DNA of 64,000 nt from Micromonospora sp. LH3U1. GTDB taxonomy: Bacteria > Actinomycetota > Actinomycetes > Mycobacteriales > Micromonosporaceae. Each line of letters begins with the position of its first letter. Within the stretch, counting starts at the first letter, position 1. The stretch is taken from positions 5,331,501 to 5,395,500 of the forward strand of contig NZ_CP116936.1 in NCBI RefSeq assembly GCF_028475105.1. Direction: 5' to 3'. The notes below the pieces were generated by a model. The model searched no databases and was not told the DNA's origin. It saw nothing but the letters and a program-made list of their open reading frames with translations. Of this stretch, positions 8,741-17,414 are shown one piece after another. Both the position numbers and the translations under genes were made by a program.

Positions 8741-9825
8741 GGCCGCTCCCAGAAATCAGGCCCAACGGTTTCGGTGTAGTCGGACTTCGCCACGAAGAAG
8801 CCCTCGGAGTCCACCTCGATCGGCAGCTGCGGCAACCGCCGGCTGGCGGGGCCGAAGATGGGCCGGGCGTTGTCGGTGATCAGGAACTGGGACTGGTGAC
8901 ACGGGCAGAGCAGCCGGTTGGTCTGCTGCTCGTAGAGGCTGGCCGGGCAACCGGCGTGCGTGCAGATCTTGGAGAACGCCGCGTAGTTGCCCCACATGAA
9001 GTCACCGTGGCCGACCCGCTCGTTGGCCCGACGCGACTCCTGCGCGTCGGAGTCCCGAAGGTGGATCAGCAGCGTCGGCGAATCGGCGTGCCTGTTGCTC
9101 ACACCGTGCTCGATGCCGGGGAAGACGGTCAGCTGCCCACCGGCGCTGATGTCGGCCGGGCGGATCGGGCGACCGTCCTCGCGGACCAGGCGGATCCGCT
9201 CGCCGCCGTCGGCTGCGGCGAACCCGGTGGTGAACATCTGGTTGTTCTTGTGCGGCTGGGAGATCATGCCGCCGACCAGCGGCGCCGCCAGGACCGCGCC
9301 GACCGGCGCGAGACCGGCCAGCAGCGAGATACCCAGCAGCGGGCGACGCTTCACACCCAGCTCGTCAGCCATGTAGAGCATGGTCTGGCCGGTGATGGTG
9401 CGGCCTTCGGAGTCGACCTGGCCCTCGTGCCGGTCCTGGATCGAGACCTCCTTGGGCAGCAACTTCTTGCCCCAGGTCAGGATGCCGAAGCCGACGGCGA
9501 GCAGCGCCACGCCGAGGGTGAACCCGAGCAGCGGGGTGTAGAACTTGTCGCCGCCACGGCCCGGCTCGTACTGCCACGGCCACCAGATGTAGATGGCCAG
9601 GAAGGCCGTCGCGGCCAGACCGGTGATCAGGAAGAGCCCGGCGACCACCCGGGTCAGCCGACGCTCCGCCTTGGTGCCGGGTAGCACCTGCGGCTCGTAG
9701 TGGACGATCTCGATGTCGTCCCGACGCGCGCCCTCACGAACGATGTCGAACCGGGTCAGCTTGGGGTCGTTCACGTCGAGCGGCTCCGGACCCTGCGGGG
9801 TCTGGTGCTCGGTGTGGGTGCTCAT
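8737..9825 (-). CDS. qcrA: Cytochrome bc1 complex Rieske iron-sulfur subunit
   Basis: A 362-residue Rieske protein of complex III. Three N-terminal membrane segments, the actinobacterial form, are seen at about residues 60-84, 103-126 and 165-190. The 2Fe-2S motifs are CTHAGC and CPCHQSQF near residues 285-310. Cytosolic N-terminus followed by an external cluster domain. The gene follows qcrC by 64 nt and overlaps qcrB by 4 nt. Confidence 0.97.
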   Translation of the reverse strand: MSTHTEHQTPQGPEPLDVNDPKLTRFDIVREGARRDDIEIVHYEPQVLPGTKAERRLTRVVAGLFLITGLAATAFLAIYIWWPWQYEPGRGGDKFYTPLLGFTLGVALLAVGFGILTWGKKLLPKEVSIQDRHEGQVDSEGRTITGQTMLYMADELGVKRRPLLGISLLAGLAPVGAVLAAPLVGGMISQPHKNNQMFTTGFAAADGGERIRLVREDGRPIRPADISAGGQLTVFPGIEHGVSNRHADSPTLLIHLRDSDAQESRRANERVGHGDFMWGNYAAFSKICTHAGCPASLYEQQTNRLLCPCHQSQFLITDNARPIFGPASRRLPQLPIEVDSEGFFVAKSDYTETVGPDFWERP

Positions 9826-9889
9826 GCCGTCACCTCGCTACGGGTGGCGCCGAGCGGCACCACAGCACTGAATCGGATGATCCGCTCGG

Positions 9890-10726
9890 TCACGACTTGC
9901 CCGCAATCCACAGGCTGGCGAAGACGAGCGCCACGATGCCAACCAGGAAGATCGCCAGGCCCTCGGTGGACGGGCCGTACCGCCCGAGGTTGAACCCACC
10001 CGGGTCCTGGTCGTGCTTCAGCGTCTCCTGGATGTAGGCGATGATGTCGGCCTTCTGCTCCGGCCGAAGCTGGTTGTCGCCGAACACCGGCATGTTCTGC
10101 GGGCCACTCAGCATCGCCGCGTAGATCTGACGGTCGGTCGCGGGGTGCAGGCTCGGGGCGAACTTGCCCGAGGAGAGCGCACCGCCGCCACCACCGAACG
10201 CGTGGCACTGCGAGCAGTTGATCCGGAACAGCTCACCGCCGGACGCGACGTTGCCGTCCTCGCCGAGATCGTCGCCGTCGGGCACGACCGGGCCGCCGCC
10301 AAGCTCCTGGATGTACTGGGCGAGCTGACGGGTCTGCTCGTCGGTGAAGACCGGGGGCTTGCGGTGTGCCTGGGCCTCCTGGCGGGCCAGCGGCATCCGC
10401 CCGGAGCTGACCTGGAACTCGACCGAGGCCGCGCCGACGCCGATCAGGCTCGGCCCGCGGCCCTCGACACCCTGGGCGTTGCGGCCGTGACAGGTCACGC
10501 AGCTCACGTCGAACAGCGCCTTGCCCTCGGCGGCGGCGCCGGTCAGCTGCGGGTTGTCCTGCGCCTGGGCACCCGGGGCGAAGACGGTGTAGGCGCCGCC
10601 GGCGAGCATCAGCGCGGCGATCAGCCGGACCGCGGCGCCCAGCCGGCGGCGGCCCCTGCTGCGCGCGGCGGGCCGCTCGCGCAACCGCGCGAGCAGACCG
10701 CGTCGGCGGTCGTTGTCAGAAGTCAT
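9890..10726 (-). CDS. qcrC: Diheme cytochrome c subunit of the bc1 complex
   Basis: A 278-residue diheme c-type cytochrome that passes electrons from the Rieske protein directly to oxidase CuA, replacing soluble cytochrome c. An N-terminal membrane segment (LIAALMLAGGAYTVF) precedes two CXXCH heme sites, CVTCHG near residue 75 and CSQCHAF near 170, with candidate axial methionines in GRMPL and QNMPVF. A C-terminal anchor (FLVGIVALVFASLWIAG) completes the usual layout. The ATG at 10726 has AAGGA upstream. It sits 70 nt after ctaE in the same operon. Confidence 0.97.
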   Translation of the reverse strand: MTSDNDRRRGLLARLRERPAARSRGRRRLGAAVRLIAALMLAGGAYTVFAPGAQAQDNPQLTGAAAEGKALFDVSCVTCHGRNAQGVEGRGPSLIGVGAASVEFQVSSGRMPLARQEAQAHRKPPVFTDEQTRQLAQYIQELGGGPVVPDGDDLGEDGNVASGGELFRINCSQCHAFGGGGGALSSGKFAPSLHPATDRQIYAAMLSGPQNMPVFGDNQLRPEQKADIIAYIQETLKHDQDPGGFNLGRYGPSTEGLAIFLVGIVALVFASLWIAGKS

Positions 10727-10796
10727 GAGCGGTGTCCTTAACCGGTTGGACCTGTCTCAGGGGACGGAGCAGCAGCGCGGAATGTGACGCGCAAGA

Positions 10797-11396
10797 TCAC
10801 TGGAGCCAGTAGATCATGGCGTACAGCCCGATCCACACGACGTCGACGAAGTGCCAGTAGTACGACACGACGATCGCCGAGGTCGCCTGCGCCGGAGTGA
10901 ACCGGCCCATGGTCGTGCGGACCATGAAGATGATGAAGGCGATCAGGCCGCCGGTCACGTGCAGGCCGTGGAAGCCGGTGGTCAGGTAGAACACCGACCC
11001 GTAACCGTCTCCGTTGATCTTGACGCCGTCGGCGACCAGGTGCCGGTACTCGTTCAGCTGGCCGAGCACGAAGATCAGGCCCATCACGAACGTGACGGTG
11101 AACCAGCGCCGCAGCGCGTGCACGTCGCCCTTCTCCGCCGCGAAGACGCCAAGCTGGCAGGTCACCGAGGACAGCACCAGGATCACCGTGAAGGTGGTCG
11201 CGTAGGGAATGTTCAGCGACTCGGTGTGCTTCTCCCACTGCTCCGGCGCAGCCGCGCGGATAGAGAAGTACATCGCGAACAACGCCGCGAAGAACATGAG
11301 TTCGCTGGAGAGCCACACGATCGTCCCGACGCTGACCATGTTCGGTCGGGTCAGAGAGTGGATCCGGCTCTTGTCAATGGCTGGGGCCGCAGTCAC
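10797..11396 (-). CDS. ctaE: Cytochrome c oxidase subunit III
   Basis: A 199-residue subunit III of the aa3 oxidase with five membrane helices, consistent with the short bacterial form. Recognisable segments are WLSSELMFFAALFAMYFSIR, TTGFHGLHVTGGLIAF and SYYWHFVDVVWIGLYAMIYW; the E and HxxHV residues of subunit III are present. The GTG at 11396 is preceded by an AATAAT hexamer only 6 nt away and no ribosome binding site, so translation is probably leaderless. First gene of ctaE-qcrC-qcrA-qcrB. Confidence 0.95.
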   Translation of the reverse strand: MTAAPAIDKSRIHSLTRPNMVSVGTIVWLSSELMFFAALFAMYFSIRAAAPEQWEKHTESLNIPYATTFTVILVLSSVTCQLGVFAAEKGDVHALRRWFTVTFVMGLIFVLGQLNEYRHLVADGVKINGDGYGSVFYLTTGFHGLHVTGGLIAFIIFMVRTTMGRFTPAQATSAIVVSYYWHFVDVVWIGLYAMIYWLQ

Positions 11397-11402
11397 GCCG
11401 TC

Positions 11403-11408
11403 ATTATT
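11403..11408 (-). promoter_or_regulatory. -10-like hexamer, leaderless start of ctaE
   Basis: On the minus strand AATAAT ends 6 nt before the GTG of ctaE. Confidence 0.5.
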
Positions 11409-11491
11409 GCCCCTGACCGGGGCCGGCGATCAGCGGGGTGGCAAACCTGCGCCTTCCGTGGCCCGAGCGTCAGGGTCCGGTTCGCCTGGCC

Positions 11492-11497
11492 TAGCCT
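11492..11497 (+). promoter_or_regulatory. -10-like hexamer, leaderless start of CtaG-like gene
   Basis: TAGCCT ends 7 nt before GTG 11505. It is the same hexamer as at 4376. The ctaE and CtaG-like promoters are divergent within 108 bp. Confidence 0.5.
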
Positions 11498-11504
11498 GAA
11501 AAGC

Positions 11505-12425
11505 GTGCTGCACGTCGATCCGATCTTCGCCGCCACCTCGGCCCCGCCGCCGTTCACCGTCGGCGCGGTGCTGACCGAGACCCGGCTGGACAGCTGGCTG
11601 GCCCTCGGCCTTGTGCTCGCTGCCGGCCTGTACCTCTACGGGGTACACCGTCTGCGCATACGTGGAGACCGCTGGCCGATCGCCCGTACCGTGTTCTTCA
11701 TCGGCCCCGGGCTGGGCGGTATCGCGCTGGTCACGGTCAGCGGGCTGCACGCGTACGACACGGCGCTGTTGTCCGTGCACATGATCCAGCACATGGTGCT
11801 GTCGATGGTGGCGCCGATCTTCCTGGCGCTGGGCGCGCCGATGACCCTGGCCCTGCGCACGCTGCCGGTCGGGCCGCGTAAGCGCCTGCTCGCGATCGTG
11901 CACAGCCGCGTCGCCCGGGTCTACAGCTTCCCGCTGGTGGCGTTCGCCATCTTCGTGGTCAACCCGTTCGTCCTGTACTTCAGCGACCTGTACCGCTTCA
12001 CCCTCGAGCACGCCTGGGCACACGAACTGGTGCACGCGCACTTCATCATGACCGGCTGCGTGTTCTTCTGGCCGCTGCTCGGCCTGGACCCGCTGCCCGG
12101 CCGCTGGCCGTACCCGGCGCGTGCGCTGCTGATGCTGCTGTCCGTGCCGTTCCACACCGTGCTCGGCCTCACCATCATGCAGAGCAGCACGCTCTTCGGC
12201 GGCGACTGGTACCCGTCCCTCAACCTCGGTTGGTCCGACCCCTGGGCGGACCAGGTGGTCGCCGGCGGCATCCTCTGGGCCGGCGGTGAGTTCGTCAGTG
12301 TGACCATGCTCGCGGTCCTGGTGGTCCAGTGGGTCAAACAGTCCGAACGCGAGGCCCGCCGGGTCGACCGCGAGCTGGATCGCCAGGAGGCCCGCGAGCG
12401 CGCCGCCGACGCCGCAGCCGCCTGA
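11505..12425 (+). CDS. CtaG-type cytochrome c oxidase assembly protein (caa3_CtaG family)
   Basis: A 306-residue polytopic membrane protein of the caa3-type CtaG family, a factor for copper delivery or assembly of cytochrome oxidase in Gram-positive bacteria. About seven membrane segments are visible. Conserved His/Met patches in HMIQHMVLSMVAPIFLALGA and AHELVHAHFIMTGC are the likely metal-binding residues. The last 35 residues are a charged helix. The chosen GTG 11505 leaves almost no leader; an upstream in-frame start would add a long non-protein-like stretch. Divergent from ctaE, so probably co-regulated with the oxidase. Confidence 0.88.
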   Translation: MLHVDPIFAATSAPPPFTVGAVLTETRLDSWLALGLVLAAGLYLYGVHRLRIRGDRWPIARTVFFIGPGLGGIALVTVSGLHAYDTALLSVHMIQHMVLSMVAPIFLALGAPMTLALRTLPVGPRKRLLAIVHSRVARVYSFPLVAFAIFVVNPFVLYFSDLYRFTLEHAWAHELVHAHFIMTGCVFFWPLLGLDPLPGRWPYPARALLMLLSVPFHTVLGLTIMQSSTLFGGDWYPSLNLGWSDPWADQVVAGGILWAGGEFVSVTMLAVLVVQWVKQSEREARRVDRELDRQEARERAADAAAA

Positions 12426-12531
12426 GCTGCCCGGACGGTACGCCCCGACGGGCGGCGACGGGCGGGATGTCAGCTACGTCACGCCGAACGGTACGATCGG
12501 CGGGCAGCTACGAGGTGGGAGTCAGTCCAGC

Positions 12532-12927
12532 ATGAGCGATCGTCTTTGCACCGTCTTGCTCTACAGCGACGACCCGCAGGTCCGTGATCGGATGCGGATG
12601 GCCGTCGGCACCCGGCCCGCGCCCGGGCTGCAGATCGAGTTCGTCGACGCGTCGACCTACGCGGAGACCATCCGGCTGGTCGACGACTACGAGATCGACC
12701 TGCTGCTGCTCGACGGTGAGGCGAGCCCGGGCGGCGGCATCGGCATCGCCCGCCAGATCAAGGACGACCGGGACGACGCTCCCCCGACCTGCCTGGTGAT
12801 CGCCCGCGCCGCCGACCGATGGCTCGCCGCGTACGCCGAGGTCGACGCGACGCTGGTGCACCCGCTCGACCCGGTGACCACCGGAGGCACGGTGGCCGAG
12901 CTGCTGCGGACGCACGCACCCGCCTGA
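12532..12927 (+). CDS. Stand-alone response-regulator receiver-like protein
   Basis: A 131-residue single REC-like domain without an output domain. The acidic pair (YSDD) is near residue 12 and the phospho-acceptor Asp is in IDLLLLDGE near residue 60. The switch Lys of the KP motif is replaced by His (VHPLDP), so phosphorylation signalling may be altered or absent. No kinase is adjacent. The ATG at 12532 is supported by GAGGTGGGAG upstream. It precedes trpD by 90 nt on the same strand, but a functional link is not obvious. Confidence 0.75.
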   Translation: MSDRLCTVLLYSDDPQVRDRMRMAVGTRPAPGLQIEFVDASTYAETIRLVDDYEIDLLLLDGEASPGGGIGIARQIKDDRDDAPPTCLVIARAADRWLAAYAEVDATLVHPLDPVTTGGTVAELLRTHAPA

Positions 12928-13017
12928 CGTCCCCACGCTCTCCGGCACCAACACGGCGCCGGACCAGTCGGCGCCGGTTCCAGCCCACCCGCACTTCGCA
13001 CGCTCGGGAGGCCCGCC

Positions 13018-14064
13018 ATGGGCGATCGGACCTGGCCGCACCTGCTCAACTCGCTGCTGCGCGGCGAGGAGCTGTCCACCGCCGACACCGCCTGGGCGAT
13101 GGGCGAGATCATGGCCGGGTCGGCGGGCGCCGCGCAGGTCGCGGGCTTCGCGGTGGCGCTGCGGGCCAAGGGTGAGACATCGGCCGAGCTGGCTGGGCTG
13201 GTGGAGACGATGTTGAGCCGGGCCGTCCCGGTCGACCTCCCCGACGAGCTGCGGTCCACCGCACTGGACGTGGTGGGCACCGGCGGTGACCTCGCCCACA
13301 CGGTCAACATCTCCACCATGGCCGCTCTGGTGGTGGCGGGTGCCGGCGTCCGCGTGGTCAAGCACGGCAACCGGGCGGCATCGTCCTCCTGCGGCACAGC
13401 CGACCTGTTGGAGTTCCTCGGCGTCCCGCTCGACCTCGATCCGGACGCGATCGTCCGCTGCGTCACCGAGGCGGGCATCGGGTTCTGCTTCGCGGCCCGG
13501 TTCCACCCGGGGATGCGGCACACCGGGCCGGTTCGCCGGGAGCTGGGCGTGCCCACCGTCTTCAACTTCCTCGGCCCGCTGACCAACCCGGCCCGGCCCC
13601 GTGCCGGCGCCGTCGGCTGCTTCGACCCGCGAATGGCCCCGGTGATGGCTGGCGTGTTCGCCGCCCGCGGTGACTCCGTCCTGGTGATGCGCGGCGAGGA
13701 CGGGCTGGACGAGTTCACCACGGCCGCACCGACCCGGATCTGGGCGGCCCAGGGCGGCACCGTACGCGAGACCGTGCTGGACGCGATGGACCTGGGAGTA
13801 CCCCGGGCCACCCTCGCGGACCTGCGGGGCGCTGACGCCGCGTACAACGCTGGGGTGGCCCGTCGTCTGCTGGCCGGCGAGAAGGGCCCGGTCCGCGACG
13901 CGGTGCTGGTCAACGCCGCGGCGGCGCTGGCCACGCAGGGCCCGCTCGACGGCGACCTGACCGAGGCGCTGCGCGCCGGTCTGGACCGCGCGGCCGAGTC
14001 GATCGACTCCGGCGCGGCCGCCGCGACCCTCGACCGCTGGATCGAGACCGCCACCACCGCCTGA
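13018..14064 (+). CDS. trpD: Anthranilate phosphoribosyltransferase
   Basis: A 348-residue enzyme transferring phosphoribose from PRPP to anthranilate, the second dedicated step of tryptophan synthesis. The PRPP-binding GTGGD and the KHGNRAASSSCGTAD anthranilate/PRPP loop are intact; VFNFLGPLTNPA and the ExxTxxPT-like segment (LDEFTTAAPT) complete the signature. The ATG at 13018 has TCGGGAGG eight nt upstream. It stands alone, away from other trp genes. Its place next to ctaE and the DnaQ-UvrC fusion is conserved in actinobacteria. Confidence 0.96.
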   Translation: MGDRTWPHLLNSLLRGEELSTADTAWAMGEIMAGSAGAAQVAGFAVALRAKGETSAELAGLVETMLSRAVPVDLPDELRSTALDVVGTGGDLAHTVNISTMAALVVAGAGVRVVKHGNRAASSSCGTADLLEFLGVPLDLDPDAIVRCVTEAGIGFCFAARFHPGMRHTGPVRRELGVPTVFNFLGPLTNPARPRAGAVGCFDPRMAPVMAGVFAARGDSVLVMRGEDGLDEFTTAAPTRIWAAQGGTVRETVLDAMDLGVPRATLADLRGADAAYNAGVARRLLAGEKGPVRDAVLVNAAAALATQGPLDGDLTEALRAGLDRAAESIDSGAAAATLDRWIETATTA

Positions 14065-14215
14065 CCCACCGCTCCCTGACGCCGGCGTGGGCCGCCCGCG
14101 GGTGCCGGGGGTGGTCAGCTCGGAACCCGCGAATCTGCGGTGTTCGGAGGACCAGGATGCACCGGCATCAATGATGTCGAGTGGATCACCGGGGATCTGT
14201 CGGACCCGCGTGGAA

Positions 14216-14233
14216 AACTACAGCCGAGTAGTT
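14216..14233. promoter_or_regulatory. Inverted repeat in the trpD to zinc-ribbon intergenic region
   Basis: AACTAC-6 nt-GTAGTT, a perfect 6-bp dyad about 70 nt before the small zinc-ribbon gene. The rest of 14065-14301 shows no gene. Operator function is a guess. Confidence 0.3.
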
Positions 14234-14301
14234 CTCCGCTTCCGTTGTGCGCCACTGTCGCATCCGGGGGCGGTTCGTCTGGAGTTGAGAAGGAGACGCC
14301 C

Positions 14302-14508
14302 GTGTCGCACCGCGAGCTCTACTGCGACGTCTGCGAGGGCGTGGCACCGTTCGAGGCGCCGCCCTGCGTCGACGACCACGGCACCGACTGTCCCGAGCTG
14401 ATCTGCACCGGCTGCGGCGCGGCCGTGGTGATCGCCACGTTCACCGTCCCCGTGACCCGGCTGGCCGAGCGCCGACGCCCCCAGCCCACCCGCCGCCACG
14501 CCGCCTGA
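14302..14508 (+). CDS. Small four-cysteine zinc-ribbon-like protein
   Basis: A 68-residue protein with CDVC near residue 8 and CPELICTGC near residue 30, plus another Cys (PPCVDD); spacing fits a small zinc-ribbon. The C-terminus is Arg/Pro-rich. GTG 14302 lies seven nt after GAAGGAG, a very good ribosome binding site. No known family name comes to mind. It converges on ctaF with a shared terminator. Confidence 0.7.
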   Translation: MSHRELYCDVCEGVAPFEAPPCVDDHGTDCPELICTGCGAAVVIATFTVPVTRLAERRRPQPTRRHAA

Positions 14509-14553
14509 GGCCCACCGAGCGCCCTGGGGCCTGGTCGGCCCCCGCACAACGAC

Positions 14554-14588
14554 GAAGGCCCGCTCCCCCGGTGGGGATGCGGGCCTTC
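14554..14588. terminator. Bidirectional terminator between zinc-ribbon gene and ctaF
   Basis: A 10-bp perfect stem, GAAGGCCCGC with GCGGGCCTTC, around a 15-nt loop, between converging genes. Confidence 0.75.
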
Positions 14589-14625
14589 GAGGCGTACGGG
14601 CCGATCGCGACGGCGACCGGGCGGA

Positions 14626-15051
14626 TCAGTGCTCGGCGGTACGCCGGGTGCCGGAGTAGTACTCGAACAGCAGACCGCACGCGGCGAAGATGACCGCCAA
14701 CAGGCCGGCGCCGATCAGCCAGTACTGCCAGAACACCAGGCCGAGCGCGGCGAGCGCGGCGGCCAGCGCCAGACCGAACGGCCAGTAGCTGCCCGGGCTG
14801 AAGAAGCCGACCTCGCCAGCGCCGTCGGCGATCTCGGCGTCCGGGCGGTCCTCCGGGCGCAGGTCGATCCGGCGGGAGACGAACCAGAAGAAGCCACCGC
14901 ACATCGAGCAGAGCAGGAAGGACAGCAGCAGGGCGACGGTGCCCACCCACTCGACGCCGCCCGACGCACCGTTCGTCCAGGCGCCGTAGAGGATGGTGGC
15001 ACCGAGGAGGAACCCGGCGATGATCAGGAAGATACGCCACTCGGTCTTCAT
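14626..15051 (-). CDS. ctaF: Cytochrome c oxidase subunit IV, actinobacterial type
   Basis: A 141-residue four-helix subunit of the actinobacterial aa3 oxidase. The start MKTEWRIFLIIAGFLL and the segment GEVGFFSPGSYWPFGLA are hallmarks of the CtaF family. It begins 9 nt after the ctaC stop and is cotranscribed with it. In streptomycetes ctaD lies between ctaC and ctaF; here there is no room for it. Confidence 0.95.
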   Translation of the reverse strand: MKTEWRIFLIIAGFLLGATILYGAWTNGASGGVEWVGTVALLLSFLLCSMCGGFFWFVSRRIDLRPEDRPDAEIADGAGEVGFFSPGSYWPFGLALAAALAALGLVFWQYWLIGAGLLAVIFAACGLLFEYYSGTRRTAEH

Positions 15052-15060
15052 GCGGCTGCC

Positions 15061-16032
15061 TCAGCTTCCCGTGCGGGCCGGAACTTTGTCCGGGTTGAAG
15101 TTGTCCTGCGTCCGCCGGGTGTCGAACGGCTGCGTGGTCTCCGCGTACGGCTGCTCACCGATCTCGGCCAGCGCGTCCTGGGTGGACTTGCCGCCCTGCT
15201 TGGCAGCCAGGAACTTGTCGTAGTTCTCCGGCGAGACCACCCGCAGCTCGAAGTTCATGAACGCGTGGTAGCTGCCGCACAGCTCGGCGCAGCGCCCGAC
15301 GTAGGCACCCTCGGCGTCCAGGCTGGAGACCTCGAAGACGTTGCGGATCTTGCCCGGCATCACGTCCCGCTTGAACAGCAGCTCCGGCACCCAGAACGAG
15401 TGGATGACGTCGCGGCTGGTCTCCTCGAACCGGATGGACCGGTTCGTCGGCAGCACCAGCACCGGGATGACCTCGCTGGTGCCCAGCGTCGACGCGGTGG
15501 TGCGGGCCTCCGGGCCCTGACCGTCGCGGTAGTTGAACTGCCAGTTCCACTTGAACGCGACGACCTCGACCGTGACGTCCGGGTTCTTGGACAACTTGTC
15601 GACGTCGGTCTGCACGATCGCCGTGTAGTAGAAGAGCACGGAGACGATCAGGATCGGCGCGATGGTGTAGAGGAACTCCATCGGCATGTTGTAGCGGGTC
15701 TGCACCGGCAGCGCGTTGCCACGCTTGCGGTACCGCACCACACACCAGAAGATCAGGCCCCACACGAAGATGCCGACCGCGAGCGCCGCGACACAGGAGG
15801 CGATCCACAGGTCGTACATCCGCTTGGACTCCGGCGAGATGCCGCCCTGCGGCCAGCCGAAGCCGTCGAACGCCTGTCCCACATCACAGCCCGTGAGCAG
15901 GACCAGCAACGCCACGCCACCGAGACCGAGCCCGGCCAACCGACCAGCACCACGCCCCCGGCGTCCACCGACCCCTGAGGAAGCGCTGTGCCGTACGGCC
16001 GACGGCCGTACCTCCGAACTCCTTGCGACCAC
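15061..16032 (-). CDS. ctaC: Cytochrome c oxidase subunit II, lipoprotein
   Basis: A 323-residue subunit II. A lipobox-like LLTGC near residue 49 suggests lipid attachment. Two membrane helices follow (ASCVAALAVGIFVWGLIFW; EFLYTIAPILIVSVLFYY), then the external cupredoxin domain. CuA ligands are visible as HSFWVPEL (His) and CAELCGSYHAFM (two Cys, His, Met). The GTG at 16032 has CAGGA close upstream. It faces the cysteine desulfurase gene divergently. Confidence 0.96.
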   Translation of the reverse strand: MVARSSEVRPSAVRHSASSGVGGRRGRGAGRLAGLGLGGVALLVLLTGCDVGQAFDGFGWPQGGISPESKRMYDLWIASCVAALAVGIFVWGLIFWCVVRYRKRGNALPVQTRYNMPMEFLYTIAPILIVSVLFYYTAIVQTDVDKLSKNPDVTVEVVAFKWNWQFNYRDGQGPEARTTASTLGTSEVIPVLVLPTNRSIRFEETSRDVIHSFWVPELLFKRDVMPGKIRNVFEVSSLDAEGAYVGRCAELCGSYHAFMNFELRVVSPENYDKFLAAKQGGKSTQDALAEIGEQPYAETTQPFDTRRTQDNFNPDKVPARTGS

Positions 16033-16153
16033 CTGGTCCTGCCTCCCTAGCGCGCCGCGGTGCGTCTTTCGTCAGCACCGGCGGCAAAGGCGTCACCGAC
16101 GGTCGCAGATTACTCGACCATGACGGACTCGACCGTGGTGGGGTCGCTGTCCA

Positions 16154-16168
16154 CCCCCCATTGGGGGG
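16154..16168. promoter_or_regulatory. C6-ATT-G6 palindrome between ctaC and cysteine desulfurase
   Basis: CCCCCCATTGGGGGG lies in the divergent control region, followed by an A/T-richer stretch (CATACC, GATAACGTAACG) likely to hold the promoters. The dyad could be an operator for either gene; no regulator is recognised. Confidence 0.35.
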
Positions 16169-16263
16169 AACCTGGCCATACCTCCGCGATAACGTAACGA
16201 TCCGTGAGCGCGAGGAATGAACCGGGGTTGCGAGCCCCGCAGTCGCGAACAGAAGGTGGCACC

Positions 16264-17414
16264 GTGAGCGCATCCCCGGTCTACCTGGACGCGGCGACCG
16301 CCGCGCCGATGCACCCGGTCGCGCGGCAGGCGCTGCTGGCCGCGCTCGACGACGGCTGGGCCGACCCGGGCAAGCTCTACACCCAGGCCCGCCGGGCACG
16401 GCAACTGCTCGACGCCGCCCGCGAGGCCACCGCGCTGACGCTCGGCGTCCGCGCCGACGAGGTGTCCTTCACCCCCAGCGGTACGACCGCAGCCCACGGG
16501 GCGGTGCTCGGGGGTTTGGCGGGGCGGCGCCGGATCGGGTCGACGCTGGTGCACTCGGCGATCGAGCATTCGGCGGTGCTGCACGCCGCGGAGCGGCACG
16601 TCGCCGCTGGCGGGGCCGCCACTGCGGTGCCCGTCGACCGGTTGGGCCGGCTGGACCTGACCGCCTGGTCGGCCGCCGTTCGGGCCCCCGGAGTCGCACT
16701 GGCCGCACTGATCACCGCCAGTCACGAGGTGGGCACCGTGCAACCGGTCGCCGAGGCGGCCGCCACCTGCGCCGACGTGGGCGTGCCGCTCTACGTGGAC
16801 GCCGCGCAGTCGGTCGGGCGGGTGCCCCTGCCGGCCGGCTGGTCGGTGCTCACCGCGAGCGCCCACAAGTGGGGCGGTCCACCCGGGGTGGGCGTGCTGG
16901 CGGTCCGTAAGGGGACCCGCTGGGAGTCACCCTGGCCGGCCGACGAGCGGGAGGGTGGGCGTACCCCGGGGTGGTGAACCTGCCCGCGGTGGTGGCGGCG
17001 GCGGCGAGCCTGCGGGCGGCGGCGGCCGACGCGGCGGCCGAGGCGACCCGGCTGGACCCGCTGGTGGACCGGATCCGGGCGCGGGTGGCGGCGGAGGTCC
17101 CCGACGTGGAGGTGGTCGGCGACCCGGTGCTCCGGCTGCCCCACCTGGTCACCTTCTCGTGCCTGTACGTCGACGGCGAGGCGCTGCTGCACGCACTGGA
17201 CCGGCGGGGCTTCGCCGTGTCGTCCGGCTCGTCCTGCACCTCGTCCACGCTGCGCCCGTCGCACGTGCTGGAGGCGATGGGGGTGCTCTCGCACGGCAAC
17301 GTCCGGGTCAGCCTGCATCGGGAGACGACCGAGGCGGACGTCGAGCGGTTCCTCACCGAACTGCCCGGGATCGTCGCCGAACTGCGCGCCGAGGCCGGGG
17401 TGGTGGGGCTGTGA
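16264..17414 (+). pseudogene. Cysteine desulfurase (class V aminotransferase), frameshifted
   Basis: A PLP-dependent cysteine desulfurase (IscS/NifS type) of about 383 residues that moves sulfur from cysteine to an acceptor. Part one ends at a TGA at 16975-16977 and holds the PLP region HSAIEHSAV, DAAQSVG and the Lys loop SAHKWGGPPGVG. Part two continues in the next frame from about 16968 and holds the catalytic Cys loop SSGSSCTSSTLRPSH. Restoring one G to the GGGG run at 16968-16971 gives TPGVVNLPAVV and a full-length protein. Everything else is intact, so an assembly error is as likely as a mutation. GTG 16264 has AGAAGGTGG upstream. It overlaps tusA by 4 nt, indicating a shared sulfur relay. 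Confidence 0.85.
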
